DNA from: Woeseiaceae bacterium
GTDB taxonomy: Bacteria; Pseudomonadota; Gammaproteobacteria; Steroidobacterales; Woeseiaceae
Length of the DNA stretch: 43,588 bases
Assembly: GCA_021773095.1 (NCBI GenBank)
Contig: JAJFKR010000025.1
Coordinates: forward strand, 1-43,588
Direction of reading: 5' to 3'
Below are positions 43,495 through 43,588 of the stretch, piece by piece. Numbering within the stretch: the first letter of the stretch is position 1; each line of letters opens with the position of its first letter. Below the pieces are notes generated by a model, which was not told the origin of the DNA, made no database searches, and saw nothing but the letters and a program-made list of their open reading frames with translations. The position numbers and the translations under genes were made by a program.

Positions 43495-43588
43495 TGATGA
43501 AATGGACTCCTCCAAGTTTTCTCGGCATCGCAATGTGCCAACATTCGGGTGTGAAAACATGAATGTCCCTACCAGGAGGAGTCCGCTA
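43495..43588 (+). mobile_element. probable left end of an IS110/IS1111-type insertion sequence, partial
   Basis: Begins where attC E breaks off. A subterminal TGGACTCCTCC (43504-43513) recurs as GGAGGAGTCC at 43574-43583, and AGGAGG there could be the ribosome site of a transposase starting just past the window. The IS1111-attC group is known to insert into attC sites without duplicating the target. Assignment rests on target and terminal pattern only; no transposase residues are visible. Confidence 0.5.

Noticed and set aside
43402..43560. N-terminal extension of the secreted cassette protein to 43560.
   Set aside because: It runs through attC E and the insertion-sequence end; the signal peptide starts at 43401.

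Overview
The window looks like a chromosomal segment from a moderately GC gammaproteobacterium. I infer this from a YbiT-type ABC-F protein, a consensus LexA box, a textbook sigma-54 promoter and an integron cassette array with near-identical attC sites. A marine/sediment lineage such as Woeseiaceae would fit the gene families, but no rRNA or marker gene confirms it. No tRNA, rRNA or CRISPR array was seen.

Layout. 1-6.9 kb: the start of a DUF222/HNH-type gene behind an SOS box, a decayed acetamidase/formamidase gene, a cupin, small unknown proteins, an NYN nuclease-like gene, a YbiT ATPase and a phospholipase-D-like protein. 7-10 kb: a membrane acyltransferase converging on a 5'-nucleotidase-type lipoprotein. 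10-17.3 kb: an ABC efflux operon (adaptor, ATPase, FtsX/MacB permease) divergent from an NtrC-family regulator and its histidine kinase. The short gap between them holds a full-consensus sigma-54 promoter and two palindromic enhancer-like sites 21 bp apart. 17.3-23.8 kb: a flavoprotein, a hipBA-like toxin-antitoxin pair and a HlyD plus C39-peptidase ABC export pair with no visible cargo peptide. 23.8-26.5 kb: two overlapping amidohydrolases, one with its metal-binding histidines and one without them. 26.6-30.7 kb: a DUF2339 membrane protein, a BASS-family transporter and a flavin reductase-like protein.

31.4-38.8 kb is a tightly packed six-gene operon: a periplasmic/membrane protein with a YtkA/FixH-like C-terminus, a di-heme peroxidase (MauG/CcpA type), two PYROXD2/CrtI-like FAD oxidoreductases, a GcvT/DmdA-like methyltransferase and a homocysteine S-methyltransferase. 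Read together it suggests oxidation or demethylation of an unknown methylated compound, with the methyl group passed to folate and homocysteine. This is the best candidate here for an undescribed pathway.

38.8-43.6 kb is accessory. A 43-codon remnant of a HAD phosphatase marks a breakpoint. Beyond it lie minus-strand genes, then the distal end of a chromosomal integron: four full attC sites, one attC interrupted at the right edge and one degenerate attC at the left end. The cassettes encode a cupin, an NYN protein, a zinc-ribbon membrane protein and a secreted protein, and one cassette has no convincing ORF. The interrupted attC is followed by what looks like the end of an IS110/IS1111-type insertion sequence. 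The integrase should lie to the right of the window.
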